Assembly: GCF_004296335.1 (NCBI RefSeq)
Contig: NZ_SGIU01000001.1
Span: forward strand, 907,290-971,289
Length of the DNA: 64,000 nt
Direction of reading: 5' to 3'
From: Flagellimonas allohymeniacidonis
GTDB taxonomy: Bacteria; Bacteroidota; Bacteroidia; Flavobacteriales; Flavobacteriaceae
The position numbers and the translations under genes are program-made. Positions 1-8,965 of the stretch are shown here, piece after piece (the stretch's first letter is position 1; each line of letters starts with the position of its first letter). The notes beneath the pieces were generated by a model. It did no database searches. It was not told the origin of the DNA and saw nothing but the letters and a program-made list of their open reading frames with translations.

Positions 1-471
1 AATTTCAATAAAAGGCAAGGTAGAAGGTTTGGAACCTGTTGCTATGATGGTATTTTTTGCTTCAATGGTTTCAGTTTTTCCATCTGATTTCGCGATATTG
101 ATATGCGTAGCGTCCTTAAAACTGCCCAGACCCTCGTAGACGTTTATCTTGTTTTTGTCCATTAAGAATTGGATTCCCTTAGTGGTTTGGTCCACTACAG
201 CTTGCTTGCGAGCAATCATTTGTTTTAGGTTCACCTTGACATCCCCGGGAATATCAATGCCATGTTCTTGAAAATGCTTAACGGCATCCTCATAATGGTG
301 TGACGAATCCAACAGTGCCTTTGAAGGAATACACCCCACATTGAGGCAAGTGCCGCCCAGAGTTGGGTACTTTTCAATTATTGCGGTTTTCATTCCTAAT
401 TGTGCACAGCGTATCGCTGCTACATACCCTCCGGGACCAGAGCCAATTATGGCCACATCATATTGATTCAT
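1..471 (-). CDS. lpdA: dihydrolipoyl dehydrogenase, N-terminal part (runs off window)
   Basis: FAD-dependent E3 component of the 2-oxoacid dehydrogenase complexes, which reoxidises dihydrolipoamide with NAD+ in the cytoplasm. The 157 visible codons start at ATG 471 and show the FAD-binding GSGPGGY loop at residues 10-16 and the redox-active disulfide motif CLNVGC at 42-47, followed by IPSK. This combination is diagnostic of the family. The gene is cut by the window edge, so the NAD-binding, central and dimerisation domains lie outside. The neighbouring membrane-protein/ankyrin pair is on the same strand about 80 bp upstream. Confidence 0.96.
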   Translation of the reverse strand, partial: MNQYDVAIIGSGPGGYVAAIRCAQLGMKTAIIEKYPTLGGTCLNVGCIPSKALLDSSHHYEDAVKHFQEHGIDIPGDVKVNLKQMIARKQAVVDQTTKGIQFLMDKNKINVYEGLGSFKDATHINIAKSDGKTETIEAKNTIIATGSKPSTLPFIEI

Positions 472-551
472 AAATCTTAGCTAAGAACAGTTAAAACAAG
501 TTGTAAAACGGCCGTAAAAATACGAATGTTTTTCCGTTAAACCGAGCCGCT

Positions 552-941
552 TCACATTGGGGCCAAAGGAAATTTTGCAGCTCCGAAGAAACCGGCCCAA
601 AGACCTGCAATCAAAGAAATGTGCAAACCGGTCACAGACCAAAATGAGATGGCCCAATACCCAAAAAATAAAAGGAACAACATCTTCCCGACAATTGCCG
701 CAGAAATTAAAAAATGGGGCCAACTATTGTCACGTACAACAACCAAGGAAGCTAAAAAGCCGGCAAGGAAAGCGGATATGAAGAAGGTAAAACTTCCATA
801 GGCCAGTTTTGACAAAGATGATGTGCAGTAAGTAATGCCTTTTAAAATAATTTCTTCGGAAAGGGTGGTGTACAGAACAAGGGAAAATCCACCCAAGACG
901 GTGGCCAGTATAATTAAAAATAGGCGCATACGGGACTTCAT
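552..941 (-). CDS. small integral membrane protein, unknown function
   Basis: A 129-residue protein made almost entirely of hydrophobic stretches, consistent with about four membrane helices (roughly residues 5-27, 45-67, 80-98 and 104-123). I recognise no family motif. It begins one base after the stop of the ankyrin-repeat gene on the same strand, so the two are almost certainly co-transcribed and may be translationally coupled. Function is not inferable from sequence. Confidence 0.7.
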   Translation of the reverse strand: MKSRMRLFLIILATVLGGFSLVLYTTLSEEIILKGITYCTSSLSKLAYGSFTFFISAFLAGFLASLVVVRDNSWPHFLISAAIVGKMLFLLFFGYWAISFWSVTGLHISLIAGLWAGFFGAAKFPLAPM

Positions 942-942
942 G

Positions 943-1443
943 TCAATATAGTTTTACCATTGTCTTTTTTGCCCCAAGACTCATCAAATATTCCTTGACT
1001 TCCAATGCCTCATCGCCACCTTTTTGCGCATGATGTAAGAGCGTAAAACCATGTGGGCCTTTGGCATGTATGGTTTTCGGAAATGCTGTGAGCATAGCTT
1101 TAACCACATCAATCTCACCTAGAACGCAAGCGGTAAAAATGTTGGCCTGAGCCCCATTTTCCAGAAAAAAATGAACCGTTTCCTTGTAACCTACATGGCT
1201 AGCAGCACCCAGACCTGTCTCAAAGTCTCCATACTTCCAATCATGGGCAGCATTTAGTAGTGTGGGATATTCCTCTAGTAACTCTTTAACTTTGTTGATA
1301 TCACTATGTGATTTCCCAACAAATTCTTGTACAATCTTTTTATCCAGTTGTGGATCTTCTTGTGGCTTAAATGAAAGTAAGGGGAAGGAGGCCGCAGCAA
1401 GCCCCGAAATCGCAGAGGATTTCAAAAATTGATGTCTGTTCAT
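943..1443 (-). CDS. exported ankyrin-repeat protein
   Basis: A 166-residue protein. The N-terminus (MNRHQFLKSS followed by an Ala-rich hydrophobic segment to about residue 27) looks like a signal or Tat-like leader, although a strict twin-arginine is absent. The remainder has the helix-turn-helix spacing of ankyrin repeats: NAAHDWKYGDFETGLGAAS, then HFFLENGAQANIFTACVLG, then a segment with GFTLLHHAQKGG. Ankyrin repeats bind proteins; no catalytic domain is present. Probably periplasmic, and co-transcribed with the membrane protein just downstream. Confidence 0.75.
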   Translation of the reverse strand: MNRHQFLKSSAISGLAAASFPLLSFKPQEDPQLDKKIVQEFVGKSHSDINKVKELLEEYPTLLNAAHDWKYGDFETGLGAASHVGYKETVHFFLENGAQANIFTACVLGEIDVVKAMLTAFPKTIHAKGPHGFTLLHHAQKGGDEALEVKEYLMSLGAKKTMVKLY

Positions 1444-1520
1444 TTTTTGGTTTTGCCTTCAAGTTAACAAGGCGCGTGTCTCAACCTATGGATTTTAACA
1501 CCCTGTTAGGTTAAACTTTC

Positions 1521-1979
1521 TTAAACAAAAACAGCCGTGCTGCTCTTAACTTCCTGAATTACAAACGAACTTTGAGTGTTCCCAATATTGGGAATAACGG
1601 TAAGTTTTGTGACCATGAAATCCCTGTAACGCTTCATGTTTTCCACGTTTACCTTCAAAATATAGTCGTAGTCACCGCTTACATGAAAGCATTCGGAAAC
1701 TTCTTCCAACTTCAGTATTTCGCGTTCAAATTGTTTAACATTCTCCTTGGTATGCTGTACGAGTCTAACATGACAAAGAACGGTAAAGTCCCGCTGTACC
1801 TTCTCCTTATTAACTAGAGCCACATATTTGGTAATTATTCCCTGTCTTTCCAGCCTCCTGATGCGTTCGTAAACTGCTGTTTTGGAAAGATTCAGCTGAT
1901 CGGCATAATGCTTTGTGGTTTTTTTACAATCTTCTTGTAAAAGCTGAATCAATTTTTTGTCGGTTGTATCCAATTCCAT
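1521..1979 (-). CDS. Lrp/AsnC family transcriptional regulator
   Basis: A 152-residue regulator with an N-terminal winged helix (start MELDTTDKKLIQLLQ, recognition helix around LSKTAVYERIRRLERQG) and a C-terminal RAM/ligand-sensing domain (FHVSGDYDYILKV). The reading frame is open further upstream, but ATG 1979 gives the normal Lrp N-terminus and is preferred. It is divergent from the Cys/Met PLP-enzyme gene, and the intergenic region carries an operator-like palindrome. The likely role is amino-acid-responsive control of the divergent enzyme/transporter pair and of itself. Family assignment is firm; the ligand is inferred. Confidence 0.93.
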   Translation of the reverse strand: MELDTTDKKLIQLLQEDCKKTTKHYADQLNLSKTAVYERIRRLERQGIITKYVALVNKEKVQRDFTVLCHVRLVQHTKENVKQFEREILKLEEVSECFHVSGDYDYILKVNVENMKRYRDFMVTKLTVIPNIGNTQSSFVIQEVKSSTAVFV

Positions 1980-2009
1980 AGTGAATAATATTCGGTTTTT
2001 AAACAGTAA

Positions 2010-2071
2010 TTCTAAATTAGAAAGAACAAAAATCTGTATTTGTACCAATTTAAGAATTTTATTCTAAATTA
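2010..2071. promoter_or_regulatory. candidate Lrp operator sites
   Basis: TTCTAAATTAGAA at 2010-2022 is a perfect inverted repeat (6-bp arms, 1-bp centre). The partial copy TTCTAAATTA recurs at 2062-2071, 52 bp away start to start, close to five helical turns. Both lie between the divergent lrp-type gene and the PLP-enzyme gene. Helically phased AT-rich palindromes are typical of Lrp/AsnC sites; assignment to this regulator is inference from position. Confidence 0.5.
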
Positions 2072-2082
2072 TGTAATATTAA

Positions 2083-2113
2083 TTGACCTTAATTCCTTTA
2101 AGTATTAACTTTA
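2083..2113 (+). promoter_or_regulatory. Bacteroidota-type promoter for the PLP-enzyme gene
   Basis: TTG at 2083-2085 and TAACTTTA at 2106-2113 fit the Bacteroidota pattern (TTG at -33, TAnnTTTG at -7; the last base differs) with 20 bp between them. The -7 element ends 15 bp before the ATG at 2129, so the leader would be very short. The second Lrp-like half-site ends 11 bp upstream of the -33 element. Confidence 0.45.
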
Positions 2114-2128
2114 TAGAAAAAAAAAGAT

Positions 2129-3358
2129 ATGGACTATAAAGCTTCAGAAAACATTCAAGACCTACAATATTTTGGTGAATTTGGCGGGGTCAACCCTTCC
2201 ATTTCCGATTCATCGACCTACACCTTTCTTTCTGCAAAGACCATGTTCGATACCTTCGAGGGGAATACCGAAGGATGTTACCTGTACAGTCGTCACTCCT
2301 CCCCTTCCAACCTCTATCTGGGTGAAGCCATGGCCCAATTGGAGGGGACGGAATCGGCCAACGTATACGCTAGTGGCATGGGTGCTATCAGTGCTGTAAT
2401 TCTTCAATTGTGCGATTCTGGTGACCATATTGTTTGCAGCAGAACCATCTACGGGGGCACCTATGCCCTTTTGAAAAATTTTTTGAAGAAGTTCAATATC
2501 CACACCTCATTTGTGGATATCACAGACCTTAAGGCTGTGGAAGCTGCCATAACATCCAAAACGAAAATGGTGTACTGTGAAGCGGTGAGTAATCCGTTGT
2601 TGGAAATAGCTGATATTCCCACCCTGTCCGAGCTATGCAAAAAAAATAGGATTCCTCTAGTGGTCGATAACACATTTTCCCCGCTTAGCATAAATGCGGC
2701 AAAACTAGGGGCAGACATCGTTGTGCACAGTCTCACCAAATTCATCAATGGCAGTAGCGATTGTGTAGCGGGAGCTGTATGCGCCTCCAAAGAATTTTGT
2801 TTGCGTTTAAAGGATGTGAACGATGGAGCGGGCATGTTGCTTGGAAGTACTTTGGATAGCCTACGGGCGGCATCTATTCTGAAAAACATGCGGACGCTGC
2901 ATGTTCGAATCAAAAAACATAGCGAAAATTCGCATTTTTTGGCGCAACGGTTTGAAGAAGATGGTCTTCGCGTGGTCTACCCAGGATTAAAAAGCCACAC
3001 GGGACACTCTACCATGAAAAAACAAATGAATCTGGAATATGGATTTGGAGGACTGCTAACTTTGGATGTAGGCTCCCTTGACAAAGCCAATGCCCTGATG
3101 GAACTGATGCAAAAAGAGAAATTGGGATACTTAGCGGTAAGCCTTGGCTTCTATAAAACCTTATTTAGTGCTCCTGGCACTTCCACATCCTCGGAAATTC
3201 CTTTGGAAGAACAGGAAGAATTGGGGTTGTCGCAAGGACTAATCCGTTTTTCAATTGGCTTGGACAATGACATCCACAGAACCTATTTGGTCATGCGCCA
3301 GTGCATGGAAAGTCTCGGTATCATTAATGGAAAGTCGATTTTGACCCAAAAGGCCTAA
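2129..3358 (+). CDS. Cys/Met metabolism PLP-dependent enzyme (methionine gamma-lyase-like)
   Basis: A 409-residue fold-type I PLP enzyme. Visible family landmarks are the phosphate/substrate motif YSRHSSPS at 53-60, the cofactor-stacking YGGTYALL at 108-115, the Asp of VVDNTFSP near 180, and the Schiff-base lysine K204 in SLTKFINGSSD. These match cystathionine gamma-synthase/methionine gamma-lyase relatives. The cysteine that characterises classical methionine gamma-lyase (YGCT) is Gly110 here, so the exact reaction (gamma-elimination of methionine or homocysteine, or another C-S lyase) is uncertain. It is followed 64 bp later by an NhaC-family transporter and faces an Lrp regulator, consistent with sulfur amino acid uptake and breakdown. 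Confidence 0.85.
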   Translation: MDYKASENIQDLQYFGEFGGVNPSISDSSTYTFLSAKTMFDTFEGNTEGCYLYSRHSSPSNLYLGEAMAQLEGTESANVYASGMGAISAVILQLCDSGDHIVCSRTIYGGTYALLKNFLKKFNIHTSFVDITDLKAVEAAITSKTKMVYCEAVSNPLLEIADIPTLSELCKKNRIPLVVDNTFSPLSINAAKLGADIVVHSLTKFINGSSDCVAGAVCASKEFCLRLKDVNDGAGMLLGSTLDSLRAASILKNMRTLHVRIKKHSENSHFLAQRFEEDGLRVVYPGLKSHTGHSTMKKQMNLEYGFGGLLTLDVGSLDKANALMELMQKEKLGYLAVSLGFYKTLFSAPGTSTSSEIPLEEQEELGLSQGLIRFSIGLDNDIHRTYLVMRQCMESLGIINGKSILTQKA

Positions 3359-3422
3359 TTGGGTTTGGGTTTGGAGAACAAGGTGCAAAGTCGTAATATT
3401 ACCTTCCACCAAACTTCAACCC

Positions 3423-4913
3423 ATGTCCGAAAAAAAAGAAAAAGCCAAATACCGCAAAAACGAAGTCATCATTGAAAATAGGGAACTGAACATTTGGGAA
3501 GCCTTAATCCCCGTGTTTGCCTTAGTGGGCATGCTTGCCTATAATGTATATGTATTTGGTGATGACGCGTTAAGTGGCTCCAATCAATTTATACTTCTCC
3601 TTGGTGGTGCGGTTGCAGCCATTGTCGGATTCTTCAACAAAGTCTCCTACAAACAAATGTTGGCAGAAGTAGCGGACAATGTGAAATCCACTACGGGAGC
3701 TTTGCTGATTTTGTTGATGGTCGGTGCACTTTCTGGCACCTGGCTGGTCAGTGGGATTATCCCTGCCATGATTTATTATGGCCTTCAAATATTAAATCCT
3801 ACCATATTTTTGGCTGCATGTGTCATTATTTGTGCAATCATCTCCATTGCCACGGGAAGTAGTTGGACCACAGCTGCTACAGTAGGTATTGCCTTGATAG
3901 GAATTGGTGATGCCTTGGGCATTTCCCTTGGCATGACTGCGGGAGCGGTACTTTCGGGAGCTTACTTTGGGGACAAAATGTCTCCCCTGAGTGATACCAC
4001 CAATCTGGCGCCTGCCATGGCGGGAGGGGATTTGTTTTCCCATATTCGTTATATGGGTTGGACCACTATTCCAACGGTAAGTATAACGCTAATAGTATTT
4101 ATTATTCTTGGTTTTACCATAGATACTTCCGGGGTAGCAGATACCGCTTCTATTTTGAAAAATATAGACGCAGCATTCAACATAAACGGTTGGCTATTTA
4201 TAGTGCCGATTGTGGTCATCTTTCTCATAGTCAAAAAAGCACCACCCTTGTTGGCGCTTCTTATTGGAACCCTTTTAGGTGGTGTGTTTGCACTTCTTTT
4301 TCAACCAGATATCGTAACCACAATTGGGGGTGGAACCAGTTTGAATTTTGAATCGGGGTATAAGGGCATACTGAATTCCATTACAGTCGATACAGCAATC
4401 GAAACCAGTGACCCTGCGCTTAATGACCTGTTTACTTCAGGGGGAATGGCAGGAATGCTAGGAACCATTTGGCTTATTGTTTGCGCCATGGTGTTTGGTG
4501 GTATTATGGATGGCATCGGTGCACTTCAAAGGATAACCAAATCTCTGTTGGGTATGGCTAAAACAACCTTTGGACTTTTTGCCAGTACGGTGGGAAGTTG
4601 TTTGGCCTTGAACGTTACCGCTTCCGATCAGTATTTGGCTTTGGTTGTTCCCGGGAAGATGTTCTCAAAAGCTTATGAAGAAAGAGGATTGGCTCCCGAA
4701 AATTTAAGTCGAACCCTGGAGGATTCAGGAACGGTGACATCAGTGTTGGTTCCGTGGAATACCTGCGGAGCGTACCATAGCGGCGTTTTGGGAGTTGCTG
4801 TTGGCGAGTACTTTGTTTATGCCATTTTCAATTGGCTCAGTCCATTTATGACGCTGTTCTTTGCCGCACTCAATATCAAAATCAAGCAATTGACCACTTC
4901 AACGGCCACCTAA
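3423..4913 (+). CDS. NhaC-family Na+/H+ antiporter or amino acid transporter
   Basis: A 496-residue polytopic inner-membrane protein with about 11-12 hydrophobic segments and the NhaC-superfamily signatures GSSWTTAATVGIALIGIG and GAYFGDKMSPLSDTTNLA. The family includes Na+/H+ and malate/lactate antiporters and MetT, a predicted methionine transporter placed in this superfamily from methionine-regulon context. It lies directly after a Cys/Met PLP enzyme, so methionine or a related amino acid is a reasonable substrate, but this is inference from neighbourhood only. Confidence 0.85.
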   Translation: MSEKKEKAKYRKNEVIIENRELNIWEALIPVFALVGMLAYNVYVFGDDALSGSNQFILLLGGAVAAIVGFFNKVSYKQMLAEVADNVKSTTGALLILLMVGALSGTWLVSGIIPAMIYYGLQILNPTIFLAACVIICAIISIATGSSWTTAATVGIALIGIGDALGISLGMTAGAVLSGAYFGDKMSPLSDTTNLAPAMAGGDLFSHIRYMGWTTIPTVSITLIVFIILGFTIDTSGVADTASILKNIDAAFNINGWLFIVPIVVIFLIVKKAPPLLALLIGTLLGGVFALLFQPDIVTTIGGGTSLNFESGYKGILNSITVDTAIETSDPALNDLFTSGGMAGMLGTIWLIVCAMVFGGIMDGIGALQRITKSLLGMAKTTFGLFASTVGSCLALNVTASDQYLALVVPGKMFSKAYEERGLAPENLSRTLEDSGTVTSVLVPWNTCGAYHSGVLGVAVGEYFVYAIFNWLSPFMTLFFAALNIKIKQLTTSTAT

Positions 4914-5004
4914 TTTTTTCCAATTTTGTGATAAAAATATCAAAAGGGATAAGGCTTGCTTAGGTGAATATTTTTAACTTCATCCCAAATTAAAATTAAA
5001 GACT

Positions 5005-5511
5005 ATGGCATCAATTACTTTAGGCGGAAATCCAGCAACCACGGTTGGTGAATTGCCTGCTGCACATACAAGCGCACCTGATTTCACATTGACAAAATCA
5101 GACCTTTCCCAAGTGTCTCTTTCTGACTATAAGGGCTCCAAGTTGGTTTTGAATGTTTTCCCCAGTGTTGACACCGGCACTTGTGCCAAGTCGGTAAGGC
5201 AGTTCAACGAAGAGGCGGCAGAACTCGAAAACACAAAAGTTTTGTGTATTTCAAAAGATCTACCTTTCGCGCAAGCTCGTTTTTGTGGAGCTGAAGGTAT
5301 TGAAAATGTCGAGATGCTATCAGATTATAAAACTGGTACGTTTGGCAAGGACTACGGGTTGGAATTCGCAGATAGTGCTTTTGAGTCCCTTCTTTCCAGA
5401 TGTGTTTTGGTGTTGGATGCCAATGGCACGGTGCGCTATACGGAACAGGTTTCGGAAACCGCCGATGAACCAAATTACAAAGCAGCTCTAGAAGCTCTTA
5501 TGGATGCCTAA
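5005..5511 (+). CDS. tpx: thiol peroxidase, atypical 2-Cys peroxiredoxin
   Basis: Reduces H2O2 and alkyl hydroperoxides using thioredoxin. At 168 residues it has the normal family length. The peroxidatic cysteine C60 lies in FPSVDTGTCAKSVRQFN and the resolving cysteine C94 in DLPFAQARFC, both where Tpx has them. The stop codon overlaps the start of the diacylglycerol kinase gene by 8 bp, so the two are read as one unit. Confidence 0.96.
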   Translation: MASITLGGNPATTVGELPAAHTSAPDFTLTKSDLSQVSLSDYKGSKLVLNVFPSVDTGTCAKSVRQFNEEAAELENTKVLCISKDLPFAQARFCGAEGIENVEMLSDYKTGTFGKDYGLEFADSAFESLLSRCVLVLDANGTVRYTEQVSETADEPNYKAALEALMDA

Positions 5512-5869
5512 GGAACCCTTTTTTCTTAATCGTATTAAAAGTGTCGGCTATGCCTTCAAAGGGCTGTTTCTTTTACTTTGGACGGAAGCCAGTATTAAAA
5601 TCCAGTTTTTTATAGCCCTGTTCGTCACCGGTGCAGGTTTTTATTTTGACATATCAGCGACGGAGTGGGCCATTCAGCTGCTTGCCATTGGGTTGGTAAT
5701 GGGAATTGAAGGCTTAAATACCGCCATTGAAAAATTGGCCGATTACATTCAGCCCGAACATGATAAAAAAATTGGGTTCATAAAAGATATTTCGGCAGGG
5801 GCCGTTATGATAGTATCGATACTGGCCACTATAGTCGGCTTGATCATTTATGTCCCTAAATTGATTTGA
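5504..5869 (+). CDS. dgkA: diacylglycerol kinase family protein (undecaprenol/lipid kinase)
   Basis: A 121-residue membrane enzyme of the prokaryotic DgkA family. It has the amphipathic N-terminal helix (RIKSVGYAFKGL), the conserved E28-A-S-IKIQ segment, three membrane helices, and the signature GIEGLNTAIEKLADY followed by KDISAGAVMI. In Gram-positives the family phosphorylates undecaprenol; in proteobacteria, diacylglycerol. Substrate here is undetermined. It overlaps tpx by 8 bp and is followed 66 bp later by ftsK. Confidence 0.92.
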   Translation: MPKEPFFLNRIKSVGYAFKGLFLLLWTEASIKIQFFIALFVTGAGFYFDISATEWAIQLLAIGLVMGIEGLNTAIEKLADYIQPEHDKKIGFIKDISAGAVMIVSILATIVGLIIYVPKLI

Positions 5870-5935
5870 GGCAAGTCCAAGGACGACGATGGTATCGTAA
5901 ATTTGTAAATTAGCCCGCTTATTAGAGGTTATTTG

Positions 5936-8308
5936 ATGGCAAAAAAGAGAACCAAATCAAAATCTAGCACGCAGAAGAGGAAGAAATCGCCTAAGCTCTC
6001 CAAACAGAACAAAATTATTTTTGGAAGTTTGTTGATTGTCCTTAGCATCGCTTTGTTCTTTTCTTTTATGTCCTATTATTTCACTTGGCAAGAAGATCAA
6101 AGTCTACTTACCGAGTTTAAGGACAGAAATGCTCAGGCCAGCAACTTATTGAACAAATTTGGGGCGGCGGTGAGTCATTTTTTTATGTATAAAGGATTTG
6201 GCCTTGCTTCTTTTGTCTTTCCCCTACTCTTTGCCATCACCGGACTCTATCTTTTTTTAGGATTGAATACCAAAGGATTGGTCGGGAAATGGATTTGGGG
6301 TCTTATCGGGGTTATTTGGACATCCATTGCCTTCGGTTTTTTTGCTATGGAGCAACCTTTGTTAGGAGGTTCCATAGGCTTCGAAATGAACGATTTCCTT
6401 CAAGACTACGTTGGGAAGATTGGAATCTTTCTCATTCTCATTTTTGTTCTGATGGTCATTTTGGTACGGCTGTTCAACTTTACGCCTGAAGGCTTTGCCA
6501 ATTTTTTCAAATCCCAAAAAGAAGGCCTACAATCTTCGCTTGGTAAAAAAGAACCCAAACTGGCCTCCGTGACCGATGACGGCAGTATCGAACTCAGCAT
6601 GGAAGACGACACCCCTGTGGTCGTAGACACGTATACCCATAAGAAGGATATCCCTCAGTTAAATCCAGAAGCTGGACTCGATGTTAATATCCCTGCGGAA
6701 GAAGAAACTCCCGATATTGATTTAAAAGTCGAGACCGTAAAACAAGAAAAGGAGGAAAAAGACATCAAGGCTGAAAAGTTGGTGAAGGATTTTGGAGAAT
6801 TTGACCCTAAGCTGGAACTCGGCAACTATAAATTCCCACCTCTCGAATTATTGGATGCCCACGGTGCAAGTGGCGGAATTACCATCAATCAAGAAGAGCT
6901 CGAAGAAAATAAGAATAAGATTGTAAGTACCCTTAAAAATTATAAGATTGGCATTGCCCAAATTAAAGCAACCATAGGGCCGACGGTCACCTTATATGAA
7001 ATTGTTCCCGAAGCAGGGATACGTATTTCCAAAATCAAGAACCTTGAGGATGACATTGCCCTTTCATTGGCTGCCTTGGGTATTAGAATCATTGCGCCTA
7101 TTCCTGGAAAAGGGACTATAGGGATTGAAGTACCAAACAAGAATGCCACTATCGTTTCCATGCGTTCAGTAATTGCTTCCAGCAAATTTCAAAAAGCAGA
7201 GATGGAATTGCCCATTGCATTTGGTAAAACCATCAGCAATGAAACCTTTGTGGTTGATTTGGCCAAAATGCCCCACTTGCTTATGGCGGGTGCCACAGGA
7301 CAAGGAAAATCGGTAGGTCTTAATGCAGTTATTACCTCCCTGTTGTACAAACGACATCCCGCAGAAGTTAAATTTATTTTGGTTGACCCAAAGAAGGTTG
7401 AACTTACCTTATACAATAAAATAGAGCGTCACTTTCTGGCCAAGTTGCCCGATTCTGATGAGGCTATTATTACGGACAACACTAAGGTCATTAATACCTT
7501 GAATTCTCTCTGTATTGAGATGGACAATCGGTACGAGCTTCTAAAATTGGCGATGGTTCGGAATATTAAAGAATACAATACCAAGTTTAAGGCCCGAAAA
7601 CTAAATCCAAACGACGGTCATAAGTTTTTGCCCTACATTGTTTTGGTGATTGATGAGTTTGCCGATTTGATCATGACCGCAGGCAAGGAAGTGGAAACGC
7701 CCATTGCGCGTCTTGCCCAATTGGCTAGGGCCATAGGAATACATTTAATTATTGCCACACAACGACCCTCAGTGAACGTCATTACAGGAATTATTAAAGC
7801 CAACTTCCCGGCACGTATCGCTTTTCGGGTTACTTCGAAAATCGATTCTAGGACCATTTTGGATGCTCAAGGAGCCGATCAATTGATTGGTCGCGGGGAC
7901 ATGCTTTTCACCCAAGGCAACGACGTTACCCGTTTGCAGTGCGCCTTTGTTGACACTCCTGAGGTTGCCAAAATCACAGAGTACATTGGTTCACAACGCG
8001 CGTACCCTGATGCCCATCTACTGCCTGAGTATGTTGGGGAAGATTCTGGCACGGGTATTGATTATGATATTGCTGACAGGGATTCCATGTTCCGGGACGC
8101 TGCCGAAGTCATCGTGACAGCGCAACAAGGTTCGGCTTCCTTGATACAACGAAAACTAAAATTGGGATATAACAGGGCCGGTAGAATCATAGATCAGCTC
8201 GAAGCTGCAGGAATCGTGGGGCCATTTGAAGGAAGTAAGGCCCGACAGGTTTTGGTTCCTGATATCCTTGCCTTAAATCAATTACTGGAAAACGAAACAA
8301 AACAATAA
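5936..8308 (+). CDS. ftsK: DNA translocase FtsK
   Basis: A 790-residue septal DNA translocase acting in chromosome segregation and dimer resolution. The N-terminus is basic and is followed by four membrane helices (about residues 27-185). A short acidic linker leads into the alpha/beta motor, with Walker A GATGQGKS at 452-459 and Walker B VLVIDEFADL near 568-577. The C-terminus is the gamma winged helix (SASLIQRKLKLGYNRAGRI). An in-frame TTG lies one codon upstream, but ATG 5936, preceded by a purine-rich AGAGG, is the better start. lolA and lptG follow immediately, as is common in flavobacteria. Confidence 0.96.
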   Translation: MAKKRTKSKSSTQKRKKSPKLSKQNKIIFGSLLIVLSIALFFSFMSYYFTWQEDQSLLTEFKDRNAQASNLLNKFGAAVSHFFMYKGFGLASFVFPLLFAITGLYLFLGLNTKGLVGKWIWGLIGVIWTSIAFGFFAMEQPLLGGSIGFEMNDFLQDYVGKIGIFLILIFVLMVILVRLFNFTPEGFANFFKSQKEGLQSSLGKKEPKLASVTDDGSIELSMEDDTPVVVDTYTHKKDIPQLNPEAGLDVNIPAEEETPDIDLKVETVKQEKEEKDIKAEKLVKDFGEFDPKLELGNYKFPPLELLDAHGASGGITINQEELEENKNKIVSTLKNYKIGIAQIKATIGPTVTLYEIVPEAGIRISKIKNLEDDIALSLAALGIRIIAPIPGKGTIGIEVPNKNATIVSMRSVIASSKFQKAEMELPIAFGKTISNETFVVDLAKMPHLLMAGATGQGKSVGLNAVITSLLYKRHPAEVKFILVDPKKVELTLYNKIERHFLAKLPDSDEAIITDNTKVINTLNSLCIEMDNRYELLKLAMVRNIKEYNTKFKARKLNPNDGHKFLPYIVLVIDEFADLIMTAGKEVETPIARLAQLARAIGIHLIIATQRPSVNVITGIIKANFPARIAFRVTSKIDSRTILDAQGADQLIGRGDMLFTQGNDVTRLQCAFVDTPEVAKITEYIGSQRAYPDAHLLPEYVGEDSGTGIDYDIADRDSMFRDAAEVIVTAQQGSASLIQRKLKLGYNRAGRIIDQLEAAGIVGPFEGSKARQVLVPDILALNQLLENETKQ

Positions 8309-8314
8309 AAGACC

Positions 8315-8962
8315 ATGTTCAAAAAAATACTCATACTCTCCATTTCACTCTCACTAGGATTTATTGGTGCAGCCCAAAACTCACCCAAAGCAGAATCCCT
8401 CTTGAATGAAGTATACAACAAAGTGAAGGGTTACAGCAACATCTATGTTGATTTTAAATACAGCTTAGAGAATACCGAGGCAAACACCAAAAGTGAAACT
8501 CGGGGAAACGCTACGCTTCAAGGCGATAAGTATTTGGTGGATTTGTTTGGATCCAAACAAATGTATGATGGAAAAAAGGTATATACCATCGTTCCCGACA
8601 ATGAGGAGGTGACCATTGAGGACCGTTGGGAGGATGAAAACACCGTGACGCCTTCCAAAATGTTGACCTTTTATAAAGAAGGTCATACTTATAAATGGGA
8701 TGTGCTTCAAGATGTACAGGGAAGAAAAATTCAGTATGTAAAATTGACTCCTATTGATACGGATTCAGAAATTAAGTCGATTCTTCTAGGTGTGGATGCT
8801 CAGACCAAACATATTTACAAGGTCATAGAAACAGGAAAAAATGGCACCAAAACCACGATAACCGTTAATTCTTTTAAAACCAATCAGGCGCTGTCCAATA
8901 CCTTGTTTACCTTTAACGAGAAAAAATACGAGGACGAAGGGTATTACATCATAAGAAACTAG
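8315..8962 (+). CDS. lolA: LolA-family outer-membrane lipoprotein carrier
   Basis: A 215-residue periplasmic protein with a clear signal peptide (FKKILILSISLSLGFIG, cleavage near AAQ at 19-21). The mature part follows the LolA pattern: NIYVDFKYSLEN, a lipid-cavity beta sheet, and YDGKKVYTIVPDNEEV. LolA chaperones lipoproteins from the LolCDE transporter to the outer membrane. It lies 6 bp after ftsK and 3 bp before the lptG-like gene, forming one envelope-biogenesis operon. Confidence 0.9.
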   Translation: MFKKILILSISLSLGFIGAAQNSPKAESLLNEVYNKVKGYSNIYVDFKYSLENTEANTKSETRGNATLQGDKYLVDLFGSKQMYDGKKVYTIVPDNEEVTIEDRWEDENTVTPSKMLTFYKEGHTYKWDVLQDVQGRKIQYVKLTPIDTDSEIKSILLGVDAQTKHIYKVIETGKNGTKTTITVNSFKTNQALSNTLFTFNEKKYEDEGYYIIRN

Positions 8963-8965
8963 ACG

